A DNA stretch of 64,000 bases from Neovahlkampfia damariscottae (Eukaryota; Heterolobosea; Selenaionea; Neovahlkampfiida; Neovahlkampfiidae), in the NCBI GenBank assembly GCA_016618085.1, contig JABLTG010000077.1, forward strand, positions 1 through 64,000, in the 5' to 3' direction. The notes beneath the pieces were generated by a model. That model saw only the letters and a list, made by a program, of their open reading frames with translations, ran no database searches and was not told where the DNA came from. Position numbers and translations under genes: made by a program. Within the stretch, counting starts at the first letter, position 1. Every line of letters starts with the position of its first letter. Of this stretch, positions 19,080 through 29,745 are shown in pieces.

Positions 19080-19812
19080 ATGTTTGGAGGAATATTTTCA
19101 CAAGGACCTACATCAGAAGATTTACAAAGTAAACAAAAAAAAACTAAAAAAAAAAAGACTCTGTTTTTCAACTTAAATTTACCGCAAAACAATTTGAAAG
19201 AGATTCAAAAAAAGCATTGAAAGAAGAAAAAGTTCAAAAGAAAAAAGTAAAACAAGCTATAGAAAAGGGAAATATGGATGGTGCAAGAATTTATGCTCAA
19301 AACGCTATTCGAAAAAAAAATGAAAGTCAAAATTATCTTCGTTTGTCTTCAAGACTTGAAGCTGTAGCAGCACGTATGGATACAGCTGTTAAAATGAATA
19401 AAGTAACTAAAACTATGGGTCGTGTAGTTGGTTCGATGGATCAAGTATTGAACACTATGAGCGTAGAAAAAGTAATTCCAATTTCTTTTTTTTTTCTAAA
19501 CTTCAGATCTCATCAACTATGGATAAATTTGAACAACAATTTGAAGATTTAGATGTAACAAGTGAATATATGGAAAACTCAATTGGACAAACAACTTCTT
19601 TAACGACACCTGAAGATGAGTAAGAAAAAAAAAAAAAATAATTAAATTCTTAAAGAGTATCTCAATTGATGGCTGAAGTAGCAGATGAACATGGACTTGA
19701 AATTAGTTCAGAAATTGGCGGTATTGGAGTTGGAACAAAGAAAATTAGTGATGAAGAAATTCAAAAAGATGATTTATCAGAAAGACTTGCACAATTAAAA
19801 GCAGGAAAATAA
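19080..19812 (+). CDS. CHMP1: Charged multivesicular body protein 1 (ESCRT-III)
   Basis: Exons 19080-19128, 19158-19471, 19507-19619 and 19656-19812 give 210 residues. The protein aligns end to end with CHMP1/Did2: LKFTAKQFERDSKKALKEEK, KGNMDGARIYAQNAIRKKNE, VAARMDTAVKMNKVTK and the C-terminal MIM helix DDLSERLAQLKAGK. CHMP1 recruits VPS4 and LIP5 to ESCRT-III filaments during membrane scission. The basic N-terminal half and acidic C-terminal half are as expected. The intron at 19129-19157 is only 29 nt. An ATCCAATAAT element lies about 47 bp before the ATG. Confidence 0.95.
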
Positions 19813-19889
19813 AAATATTATTTTTGTATAATTTTATTATTGGTCAATCTCCAGTTCGTCTTCTTCAGAGAAAAAAAAAACAAACTTTT

Positions 19890-20270
19890 ATGTATCTCAG
19901 AATAAAAAGAAAAAAACAAACATATTTCCTTGCTTGTGATACTAAAGATAAAGTGATATCTCTCAAAGAGAAATTATCAAAATTGATAGACAAAGAAAAA
20001 GTTTGAAAAATTAACAAAATTCTAAAACGTTTTTCAGGATTGTATTAAACTCATTTATGGAAAAGAGGTGAAAATTTAATATTATATTAAAAGAAATTTA
20101 GGATTTAAACGACGATTTTCCTCTCGAAACTTGCAAACTCAAAAACGACGACGTTTTATTTTTAGTTTTCAAAATTGATGGTTTCTTAAATTTTTTTAAA
20201 ATTAATTTCAATAGGTAAATGGGAAGAAGTTGACGTTACTAAACCAACTGATGGAATGGAAGAAGAATAA
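19890..20270 (+). CDS. Elongin-B-like ubiquitin-fold protein
   Basis: Exons 19890-20000, 20038-20067, 20102-20180 and 20215-20270 give 91 residues. The N-terminus MYLRIKRKKQTYFLACDTKD matches the [20 protein letters not shown] start of elongin B. LIYGKEDLNDDFPLETCKL fits its ubiquitin-like loop, and the tail WEEVDVTKPTDGMEEE matches the DVMKPQD tail. Elongin B pairs with elongin C in Cullin-2/5 ligases and transcription elongation. It is shorter than the human protein (118). One exon is only 30 nt. ATTGGTCAATC lies about 45 bp upstream. A different ubiquitin-like protein is possible. Confidence 0.75.
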
Positions 20271-20503
20271 AAATTTTGGTATTTTTTTTAGCTTAAAATG
20301 GTTCAGAAAGAATCTGAAAAAAAATGGTGGAATTTTTTATTTTCTTTTTGAAAAGAAGAAATAATAAAATAACAATTTCTTTTCCGAACATCAACCAAGA
20401 ACTAGTAATGATTTTATTGGCTGGTTATTTTTAAACTGATCACTATTGGTTAAAAAAACTAATAATTTAACGGTTGACTCAGTAGAGATAAACATAACAG
20501 AAA

Positions 20504-21269
20504 ATGTCTTCAAACGTAGAAGTAAAAACAAACAATTTCTTTTAACTATAAGAATTATAAAATCGCGGTATGTGGTGGTGGAGGTGTCGGAAAATCTTGC
20601 CTTACTATTCAAGTAAAAAAAAAACAAAATTAAATTTACTTTTTAGTTTGTACAAAACCAATTTGTCGAAACATGGGATCCAACAATTGAAGATTCATAT
20701 AATAAACATGTTAAAATTAATCATAAAGGAGCTGAACATAACATTATGCTCAATATTTTGGATACAGCAGGTAAACTGAAAACTAACAGAATTAAAATTT
20801 CTTTATTAAGGTCAAGAAGAATATAAAGCACTTCGTGATGAATATATGCGTGCTGGTGACGGATTTTTAATGGTTTTTGATTTAACAAACGCGAAAACTT
20901 TTAACGAATTAGAACAATTCAGGTTTGTTTTATTTTTTTATATTGAAACTTTTTAGAACACAAATTCAAAGATCAAAAGATGATGATCATCCACCTATTG
21001 TTATTGTTGGTAATAAATGTGATTTACCAGATGACTTAAAAGCTGTTAGTACTTCTGAAGCACAAGACCTTTGTAACAAGTGGGGTGTTAAATATATGGA
21101 AACATCAGCTAAAACAAGGACTAATATTGATGAATCTTTTGATGTTTTAATCAGAAGTATTCTTGATAAATATGTCAAATCAGATCCTACACCAAATTCA
21201 GGAGGAAAAGACCAAAAAAAAGACGCAAAAGGTGAAAAGAAAAAAGGTGGAGGTTGCTTATTATTGTAA
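20504..21269 (+). CDS. Ras-family small GTPase (first of tandem pair)
   Basis: Five exons (20504-20521, 20553-20612, 20647-20770, 20811-20922, 20957-21269) give 208 residues. G1 is GGGGVGKS, switch I/effector is [10 protein letters not shown]3 is DTAGQEEY, G4 is NKCD and G5 is ETSAKTRTN. The tail is Lys-rich and ends in CLLL, a CAAX box expected to be geranylgeranylated, so the protein should sit on membranes. DPTIEDSY and the [17 protein letters not shown] block place it in the Ras (not Rab or Rho) branch. The first exon is 18 nt (MSSNVE). Intron positions are shared with the next gene, showing tandem duplication. Confidence 0.95.
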
Positions 21270-21469
21270 AATTTAAATGGAATAAAGAATTTATTACTCA
21301 ACATTCTCAATGATTATTGGTGGATTTCACTAAAAATTAAACTCTCAAAAGTATTTTAATGGGAAATTCAATTTCCCAAAAGATTTTGAGTTCGTTTTCT
21401 TGTTCTTGATTCTAATTTTAAAAATCAATTTTATTGGTTCAAATCTGACATTGACGAAGTTGGTGAAAA

Positions 21470-22222
21470 ATGAGCTCAAACGTTGAAGTAAGGATAATCA
21501 ATTTGCAGAATTTTCTAACAATTTTAGAATTACAAAGTGGCTGTCTGTGGTGGTGGTGGTGTTGGAAAATCAAATCTAACTCTTCAAGTAAAACTATCAC
21601 AAAAAACTAACTTCTTTTTTTCAAGTACGTACAAAATCAATTTGTAGAAACATGGGATCCAACAATCGAAGATTCATATAATAAACATACAAAACTCACA
21701 CATAATGGAGTTGAACATAATATCATGCTTAACATTTTAGACACTGCAGGTTACAACAAAAAAAAAAATTAAAAAAAAAAAACTATAGGTCAAGAAGAAT
21801 ATAAAGCACTTCGTGATGAATATATGAGAGCAGGTGATGGATTTTTAATGGTTTTTGATTTAACAAATGAAAAATCCTTCAAAGAATTGAATCAATTCAG
21901 GTTTGTGTTTTTTTTTTTGACATTATTTGAAAGAACTCATATTCAAAGAACTAAAGATGATGATCATCCACCTATTGTCATTGTCGGAAATAAATCAGAT
22001 TATCCAGATGATCAAAAAAAAGTAAAAACATCTGAAGCACAACAATTATGTCAAGATTGGGGTGTAAAATATATGGAAACATCTGCTAAAACAAGAACAA
22101 ATGTTGATGAATCTTTTGAACTTTTAATGAGGATTGTACTTGATAAACATGGTGGAAAAGTTGAAGAAAAAATTGAAGAAAAAAAACCTGAAAAGAAAAA
22201 AGGTGGATGTTCTTTATTGTAA
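21470..22222 (+). CDS. Ras-family small GTPase (second of tandem pair)
   Basis: Five exons (21470-21487, 21528-21587, 21626-21749, 21789-21900, 21934-22222) give 200 residues, highly similar to the Ras gene just upstream and split at the same five-exon positions. Motifs are [29 protein letters not shown] and ETSAKTRTN; the CAAX box is CSLL. The hypervariable tail (VEEKIEEKKPEKKKGG) differs from its neighbour, so the copies may differ in localisation. The last intron (21901-21933) is 33 nt without a stop; reading through it would add 11 false residues after EQFR/NQFR. An ATTGGTTCAAAT element lies upstream. Confidence 0.94.
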
Positions 22223-22644
22223 AAAAACAAAAATAAAACAGTTTTTTTTTTAAACTAACCAATTCAAAGATAAATTCAATAGAGTGCAAAAGGATGAAAA
22301 AATAAAGAAAAAAGCAATCAAGAAATCATTTTGGTTAACAAACTTTGGATGATTGGATTTCATCACCTCCAAGTGGAACAAAAGAACCTAACTTTTGAAA
22401 TTGTTTCAAAAAACCACAAAGTTCTCCAACTCAACCAGAATCAAGTGTGATGATTTTGACATGATGAAGCTTTCAACTCACAAAAAGAGCAAGACTTTTC
22501 AATGAGCATTAGAAGCATAATTATATTGAATTTTTCCTCTCAATGACCACTTTTGAAAAAATTCAGAAATAAAACATTACTACAACAATCTGAAGCCACT
22601 TTTTTTCAAGCTTCTAAGACTTTTTTATTCGCTATTGAAATAAA
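22223..22644. other. Intergenic gap without recognisable gene
   Basis: I find no supported ORF or RNA in this stretch. One RTGATGA sequence (about 22,447) resembles a snoRNA C box, but no partner D box lies at a suitable distance. Confidence 0.4.
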
Positions 22645-22651
22645 CCAATCA
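22645..22651 (+). promoter_or_regulatory. CCAATCA element of the fucosyltransferase gene
   Basis: AACCAATCAAATTTC ends about 14 bp before the ATG at 22666. Confidence 0.5.
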
Positions 22652-22665
22652 AATTTCTTGCCACA

Positions 22666-23954
22666 ATGCATCGAAAACAATTGGGCATATTGGTTGTTCT
22701 TGTGGTTATTGCATTTTTAGTTGGATTTTTCTTCCTGTTTAATGATCGGAAAACTACTTTTAAGGTCTCAGAACCAGTTACACCAAAACCTTTACCAAAA
22801 GCACCACAAAAACAAATACTGGAAACCTCTTTTATGCCAAAATATTTTCACTGTCCACTCCACTCTATGCTAAACAAAACAGATTGCCAAACAAAGAAAT
22901 TTGATTTTGGCAAAAATTATATCATTAACATCACTAAAACAGATGTTAAATTTTGTAAACTTCATAGACCTGTGTACGGATTACCAGCGCTACACTGTTA
23001 CTCAGGATTTGGATATGAATGGTGTCCAGGTCGTATAAAGTGTTCAAAACATGACTCGTACCCTAATAACTTCAAGTATGATATGGATGTTGAGTTCACA
23101 AATACACAAGGTCAATTTCCAGGAACGAATGTTTTAATTTATGATAATGGACACAATGGAAGAGAACATGTATTTAAAAGAACACCAGAACTACTTGTAA
23201 CTTCACTTTCCATGGAATCCAAAGGTTTTTATCCAATGTATAAACAACCATGGTATAACAAATTTTTCAATGTTACATTTGGTTATAGAGATGATTTATT
23301 CACTTATTTATCACATTATATTGCTCCATATCCTTCTTTATATTACAATACTCCTGTACCATATGAACAGAAAGATCCAGCTATTTTTTTTATGACTGGA
23401 AGTTGTCTATTGAAGGAAGACTACGCTAAAGCTTTTCAAAAATATCTTCCAATTGCTTCTTATGGTCTTTGTTTGAATAACAGAAAATTTCCATATAATT
23501 CTGGAAAATTTGGACCTGATAGTCTTTATAAAAAGAAATTAGTTCAAAGAAATCATAGATTTACCTTGGCAATTGAAAATCGATTTGATGATGAATACTA
23601 TTTTACAGGTAAAACTTTTTTCGACTCATATTGTCAAAAGAAAAATTATTTGATTCATTAGAAGCTGGATCAGTGCCAATTTATAAAGGTTCATCAAATT
23701 ATACATCATTTTTCAAAAATACATTTGAAGGTGGTGTTATTTGGGCAGATGATTTTAAAGATATGAAATCATTGGCAGAGTACGTCTCAAAAGTTGATAA
23801 GGATAAAAAATTGTATGAATCTTATTTAGAATGGAAAAAAAAACCAATATCGAAAGAAATGATTCAAATGTTATCTCGATCAATTGGAAATACTGCTTGT
23901 AGAGCTTGTGATGTTTATTGGAAAATCAAAGACAAAAAAGAAGGTAAAAAATGA
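22666..23954 (+). CDS. GT10-family fucosyltransferase-like type II membrane protein
   Basis: Exons 22666-23608 and 23641-23954 give 418 residues. Residues 6-26 are a signal anchor (LGILVVLVVIAFLVGFFFLF), predicting a Golgi type II protein with a Pro-rich stem. The C-terminal GT10 motif reads RFTLAIENRFDDEYYFTEKL followed by FDSLEAGSVPIYKG, matching the alpha1,3-fucosyltransferase donor-binding block (FxxxxENSxxxDYxTEKxxxxLxxGxVPV). The N-terminal domain is Cys-rich (about residues 60-125), unlike usual FUTs. SMESKGFYP and GYRDDLFTY match the acceptor-domain SMES and R/D blocks. The 32-nt intron sits inside the donor motif. The acceptor sugar is unknown. Confidence 0.85.
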
Positions 23955-24084
23955 TTGGAGAATATTTTCCCTCTTTTTTTTGTTATCCAATAAATTTATT
24001 TCATTCATTAAAAAGAATTAATTACGATTTTTATTTGCTCAAAAAAAGTCGCAAAATAATTTATTTTTTTTTTTAATTTATGTA

Positions 24085-25024
24085 TCACAAATGATAGTAA
24101 TGTAAAAACATTTTGTGGCATTCTACAAGGTCATTTTTTGAATAACCAGTTTTTTTTTCCAACCAAATTGGCCAAATATCATCAACACTGCAAACCATTC
24201 TAGCAGTGTAGATAGCACCAGCAGCAACTTTTGAAGGAAGAAATTTATTGATCATCTTATGTTCAGATAAACAAGCTTCTATGAAGACTTTTGAAAATCC
24301 TTGAATTCTTGATTTATTTTCGTTTGAAATTAATTTTCCTTGAATTGTTTCGTTCATATTTTCAAAAAAAAGAAAATATTCCAAGAAATGAGATGGTGAA
24401 ATACAACTTAAATTCCAATTTAATGAACTTAAAACTCTATTTTCCGCTCTTGTTATTTCGGTTTTTGTTATTGAATTTGCTGCATATTCAATAAGTTTTT
24501 CTAATGTTGGAACTTTTTCAACACATTCTTCTTTTTTTGCTATCAAGATATGTGAGTCTATTGAATTACTTTTTACCTGCGATTAAAATACATGAAGCTG
24601 CTACAACTTGATATTGATCTTTTGGCAACTTTGGAAAATTTTGAACAAATCTGTCCAAAAATGAAACAGCATAGTGTAATGTCAACAATGAAAGTTTTTC
24701 TCCTTCACAGAAATCCACCATCCATGAAATAACATGTGTTCTATTCTTTTCAAAATAATGTTTGAAGTCAACATTCATATTTTTGAAATTGATTTTTTTG
24801 CTTTGTTCTTCTTCCTCTTCAAGCATTGTATCTACAATATCTTTTTCCAATAAGAGTGAAACATGGTCTAATGGCAAGGTTGTGATATTTGGAATTCGTT
24901 GAGTGTGAAGTGAATATTTCAGTTGAACTGGTTCAAATGGGTATTCTGATGTCTCTGCACGCAATTTCTTGTCACATCTTTCAATTGTGTAAACATCTTC
25001 ATCTCTCTTCCTGACCAAAGCCAT
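24085..25024 (-). CDS. Mitotic-type cyclin
   Basis: Exons 25024-24577 and 24539-24085 give 300 residues with both cyclin folds. The first box has HVISWMVDFCEGEKLSLLTL followed by HYAVSFLDRFV and CILIAAKKEE, including the Lys and Glu used to bind a CDK. The second box ends in LPSKVAAGAIYTARMV. The order resembles A/B/E cyclins more than transcriptional cyclins. There is no clear N-terminal destruction box; the N-terminus is short. The start at 25024 (MALVRKRDED) follows TGATTGGTCAATCC by about 25 bp. The 37-nt intron splits the IAAKKEE motif. Confidence 0.87.
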
Positions 25025-25428
25025 CGTCAAAGTTAAACGAGTGGATTGACCAATCACAGAGCCTTAAATTAAGGACAACCAATGGGAATCTTTTTTTCTC
25101 GAAGAATAAAAAATTTGAAACATTGTTTATTGTGTAATAATACTCGCTAGGAGTATTTCTTGTAATTCTCCGTTGTTAACCTTTCCTAAAAGGTGCATTC
25201 GATATCATTGGCTCATATTTTAACTTTTGAACCGCCAATTCAAAGAAAGATCATTTATTTGATGAAAATCATGTTTTTAGCACCTATAATTGATCCAAAA
25301 CGTTTGATTTCTAACGTTTTAATTTTTAAAATGTCGAAGGGACCAATAAAATTGAAACGGAGTTTTTCCTCTCCTGACAAAAAGAGTATTTCACACAAAA
25401 TAATCGATAAAAAATAATAAAAATATTT
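25025..25428. other. Intergenic gap with two perfect hairpins
   Basis: No supported protein gene lies here; a 28-codon ATG ORF at about 25,332 has no other support. Two perfect hairpins sit close together: AATACTC-GCTAG-GAGTATT (25139-25157) and ACCTTT-CCTA-AAAGGT (25179-25194). They could be part of a small structured RNA, but I match it to no known class. Confidence 0.35.
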
Positions 25429-27361
25429 TTATTGATCAATTATTTTTAAAGAATCAGATCTTGAAAATACTCTTGGTCTTGCTTTTAATGTTTTTCTTCT
25501 AATTTTTTCTCTTTTTCTTTCAAGTTGAGCTTCTTCAGACATATCATCTTCTTCATATTCTTTTGGAATATATTTTGTTTCTAATACAGGGCTAGTACCT
25601 TCTACATATTCAGGTGGATAATCAAAACCATCTTCACGATTTATCAACTCTTTAAGAACTTTTTTTTGAGGTGTTGTTTCAGGTGACACTGATGGCAAGT
25701 TTGAACTTGAATTATTTTTACTTCCAAATGGAGATCCTTTTCCTCCAATTTTATTTTTTTTTCCACCAAAAAGAGCTGATGCTTGTTTTTTTAAAGATTT
25801 TCTTTTATCATCATTAATAGCTGCATTTTTTTTTTCTTCTTTTTTTTCTTTCTCTAATTGATCAAGCATTTGTTGTTTTTCTTGTTGTTTTTCTTTGCTT
25901 TGTTTGATGACTGAAAATTTGTATTTTTTTTTTTCTCCTTTTTTTTGATCTTCAGGTTCTGTTAGAATCTTTAAAGCTCTTTGGTATCTTTGTAAATCAT
26001 CTTGATCCATTTGAGTTTCCCAGTCGCTCATTTTTAATGAATGAAAATTTGAAATTAAAGTTTCAATTGAATCATCAGTTCCAAGTTCATTTTTTTCATC
26101 TGATTTATCTGAATTTAAAGATTTCATAACTTTTAAATTTTCAATTTTTTTATTTAAATGAGCAACATCTTCTTTTAATTCAACCAATAGATTTTTATAA
26201 TATTTTGTGGTCTTAAATTCTTTCTTTTAAAAAATGGAAATTTAATTTTTTTTTTTTTTTACGCTTATTTCTTCTTGCATAGAAGAACTAAATTTTGAAT
26301 AAATAACTGAACTAAGAAATGCAATTGTAAAATTTTGAAAACCTTCACGAATTTCTTGTTCTGTTTTTCCTTTTTTGATATTATCCATAACAGTTTCGAT
26401 AAAAGTTGATTCTGGTGATTCAAGTTTAATTTCCTTTTCATAAAGTACTTTTTTCTTTGCTACACTTCCACAGAATTCATACCATTCACCCATTTTTGAT
26501 TCAAACAATAAATTAGTTGAACCACAAATACAACCTTTTACTTTCAAAGGTTCAATATCTGTTAATGGTACATAAGGAGCCATACAAGATGAAAACTCTT
26601 TTAATGGTTGAGCAATCATAGGTGACGCAAAACACCTGTTTAAAATTAATTCTTTTTGAAAAACTTACAAATTAGAGACTTCTGTAGCAGCTGAACTGAC
26701 AAAAAGTAATCTTTTTTCTAAAACAAGTGCTCTCCAAATAATCATTGTATCTTTTCCAAATGTATTGATAAGATCTATTAAACTGGCTCCAGGGAATTCG
26801 TCTTGTTTTACTTTTGAAACTGAATAAGAAACATCTTGACCAAATATATTAAAGGTATTATCTTTTTCTTTTCTTTCTGAAAGAACTTTATAAAGTTCTT
26901 CTACGATTGGTATTGGTTCTTTTTTATTAACTAAAATTCTAAAAATTGGTTGAATTTTTTTTTTTTTTTTTTTACTCATTTAAAGCTAATTTTATAATAT
27001 TTTCATAAAATATAAAATAAGGTTTGCGAGAGAAAATAATGATTGATTTTTGTACTGCCCCTCTTTTTGCGTTTGGGTCTGAGACTTGTTGGAAAATTAC
27101 AATTCCATAAAGAGTTTCTCCTTTATGATTAATAAAAGCAAATGTTTTTTCAAATGGTTTTAAATGAGAACCTTAAGTGAAAAAAAGAATTATTTTTTTT
27201 TTGAAGTTTTTACCGTCTGGAAAAGCAATGTCATGAAGTTTTCTTTTGTCAAATTCTTCTTGTATGTCTAAGTCTTTTGGTACAATAGCACTTATTGTGT
27301 TGCCTTGTGTGAGATGAAACTCAGCCAGGCAAACACAATAAATCGGATTTGGGTTTGACAT
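25429..27361 (-). CDS. DENN-domain protein, AVL9-like
   Basis: Five exons (27361-27214, 27171-26976, 26938-26669, 26635-26263, 26223-25429) give 593 residues. The N-terminal u-DENN segment (AFPDGSHLKPFEKTFAFIN) and GETLYGIVIFQQVSD followed by AVQKSIIIFSRKPYF match AVL9/DENN proteins, which act as Rab activators in late secretion. RALVLEKRLLFVSS is the central DENN core, and VKGCICGSTNLLFESK matches the AVL9 block GFVAGATNILF. The last 250 residues are Lys/Glu-rich, low-complexity and coiled-coil, not conserved. Introns are 33-42 nt. The start follows GATTGGTC by about 30 bp. Another DENN subfamily is possible. Confidence 0.78.
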
Positions 27362-27486
27362 GAGGATTTGACAAGTTGGCAATGTTAGACCAATCAAAAA
27401 TTAGTTGTTTTTAAAATTTTATTTTTTTTTTTGTTTTTAAAATTTTTTTTGGTCACAAAAGTAAAAATAAGAATTAAAATTTTTTT

Positions 27487-29539
27487 TTATTTTTTTTTGT
27501 TGACAGCTCTTAAACCGAAAGTCCCGATGAGAACAGCAATTGAACCAAGAGTAGCTAATGCACCAAAAGCTTGGAAAATTGATAATTGTACCCAATAAGC
27601 AACAATAACTAACAACATTAATAAAATGCAAACTTGTAAAATGAAATTTTGAATAAACCCAAATCCTGAAGGACATCCAGTTAAATTTGGTCCAGCAAAT
27701 AACAACTAAAAATAAAAAAAAACAAAAACAACTTACTGAGAAAACAAAGAATAAGAGTGGAACAAAAACAGCAATTGTAACAACTCTACTGACTAAAACA
27801 TTTGGTCTTTTTGCAGCAGGTCTAAAAATGTGAGTAATTTCAGGTTTTGGTGAATAGTTATAATCTTTTTTTGATTGTTTATGAGTAATATCTAAAGTAA
27901 CTGTTCCAACTTTCCATAAAAGTGGGTTTTTGACAACTTCATCAGCTACAACAATTTCAACATCATAATCACCTCTTCTATTTCCAAAAACTTTTTCAAC
28001 AGCTTTGAGAATTTCCTTTTTGAAAATTTAAAAAAAATTAAAAAAAAAACTAACAATTTCAATTCTATATTCATGGTTTACACGACGAATAACAAAAGAT
28101 CTTTCACGTTGTGTTTTTAAATGAATTAAACGAAGAAAAACTTGATGTGGTTGAAATTCTTTGCTATTTGGTCCAACAACATGAAAAGCGACACCTAATG
28201 AGTTATAAATTCCAACTTTAATTTTTTGTTCTAATTTTCCTGGATATTTGACTCTATAATTGGAAGTATCAACAATACTTCTTGTTCTTTGATTCAATTG
28301 AGTGATAAAAAATCTAAAATCTTCAATTTCAATTTCTGTATCAAATTTAATTTTTCTAATAACAGTAACTGATTGTAAACTTTCTGTTTTTTTTGTTGGA
28401 TTAAAAGTAAATTCTAAATTTATAACTCCTGATTCAAATGATTTTTTATGTTTTTCGTAACTCCATTCATAATTTGTACCAGTGCTTTGTAATTCAACGT
28501 CTTCTACAATATTTTCATCTTCATCAGCTGAATTTGAAACTCTTTGAAGTAAAATCTTTCCATTTAATTGTTTTCCAAAATAATCACTAATATCAATAGA
28601 TACTTTATGATTTGTTTTATCAACGTTCAAAGCGGAAAAATAAACTGGAACTTTAATGTTATTGGTTACAATTGAACTAAATGCTTCGAAAAAATTGTAA
28701 AGATCTTCAATTGATTTAACTTCAGAACGATGAGATAATACTTTATCTTTCATTAAATTGATATCTTTTTTTGTAATTTTTGATTTAAGAGGAATGATTG
28801 AAGCAATTCTATTTATACCACTTAAGACTGATGCTTTTGTAGCAAGACTTGTTTTCTTTTCAAATAAACTGACTAAAACCTATTTAGATTTAAAAATTAA
28901 AAAAAAAAAAGTTACCATGTTTACTTTTGAAGCAACTTTAGCCATATTTGAAATAATATTTGAATCAACTGAATTTTGAAAAAGAAGAAGTGAATGTAAA
29001 GTTGTAAGTGCATTATAAGCAAAACCAGTTTCTTCTAAACAAGATTCTGATTTTTGACAAAATAGACCAGTATCTGAGTTATACTTTTTCATCAAAATAT
29101 TGAACATTTGGTTCAAAATTTGTTTATCTTTTGGAAGACTTGAAAATTTTTTTCTTAAAAGAAAAATACTTCTTGCTGTAAAAAATAAATCTTTTGATGA
29201 TGTTTTTGATAAATTATTCAAAATTTTTCCTTCAAGTGCTTTTAAGTTTGTTTTATCACAACCAAGACCTGCAATTGAAGCAGACATGTGATAAAGTGTT
29301 TTTGGGTCAAAAACTTTTGTTTTAATTAAAGGACAAAGTTCTTCTTTTGAAATTCCATATTTACCAATTTTTTCACCAAGTTTTAAAAGTGAAGCTACTG
29401 AATAATGAACGTCTTGTTTTGTTTCTTTTTTGTTTTGTAATATTTTATGAAAATTGTCAACTTCTGTTTTTGTAAGTGGTAATTCACTGGCAAAACAAAA
29501 TGAAATAAATAATAAAATGAAAAAGACCACTTGTTTCAT
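27487..29539 (-). CDS. RPN2: Ribophorin II / SWP1 subunit of oligosaccharyltransferase
   Basis: Exons 29539-28916, 28879-28055, 28015-27737 and 27705-27487 give 648 residues. A signal peptide (MKQVVFFILLFISFCFA) is followed by a long lumenal domain and C-terminal membrane helices. FRPAAKRPNVLVSRVVTIAV before the first helix is the ribophorin II/SWP1 signature, and the C-terminus ends NKKK, an ER-retention type tail. The subunit belongs to the complex that transfers N-glycans to nascent proteins. The architecture and length match human RPN2 (631). The start follows AACCAATCG by about 30 bp. Introns are 31-39 nt. Confidence 0.9.
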
Positions 29540-29745
29540 CTTTTGTTTTGGTTTGAAAAAATAAACAACTTCGATTGGTTCAAAAAAAACCAATAATTTA
29601 TGATAAATTTTTATTTAAATTATTATTTATTTGAAAAATATTTGAGAGATATTTTTCAAAGATGAAAATGATTGGTCAACTTCAACATAAATCAAGCATT
29701 TTCATTGGATTATAATATAAAACAAAAAACAAAAACTTTATCAGA

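Noticed and set aside
22440-22600. Possible C/D snoRNA (GTGATGA box)
   Set aside because: No D box at a fitting distance and no terminal stem.
25332-25418. 28-codon ORF MSKGPIKLKRSF...
   Set aside because: Too short, no upstream element at usual spacing and no recognisable motif.
27437-27676. Minus-strand frame of 79 codons
   Set aside because: It is an alternative frame of the ribophorin II last exon.
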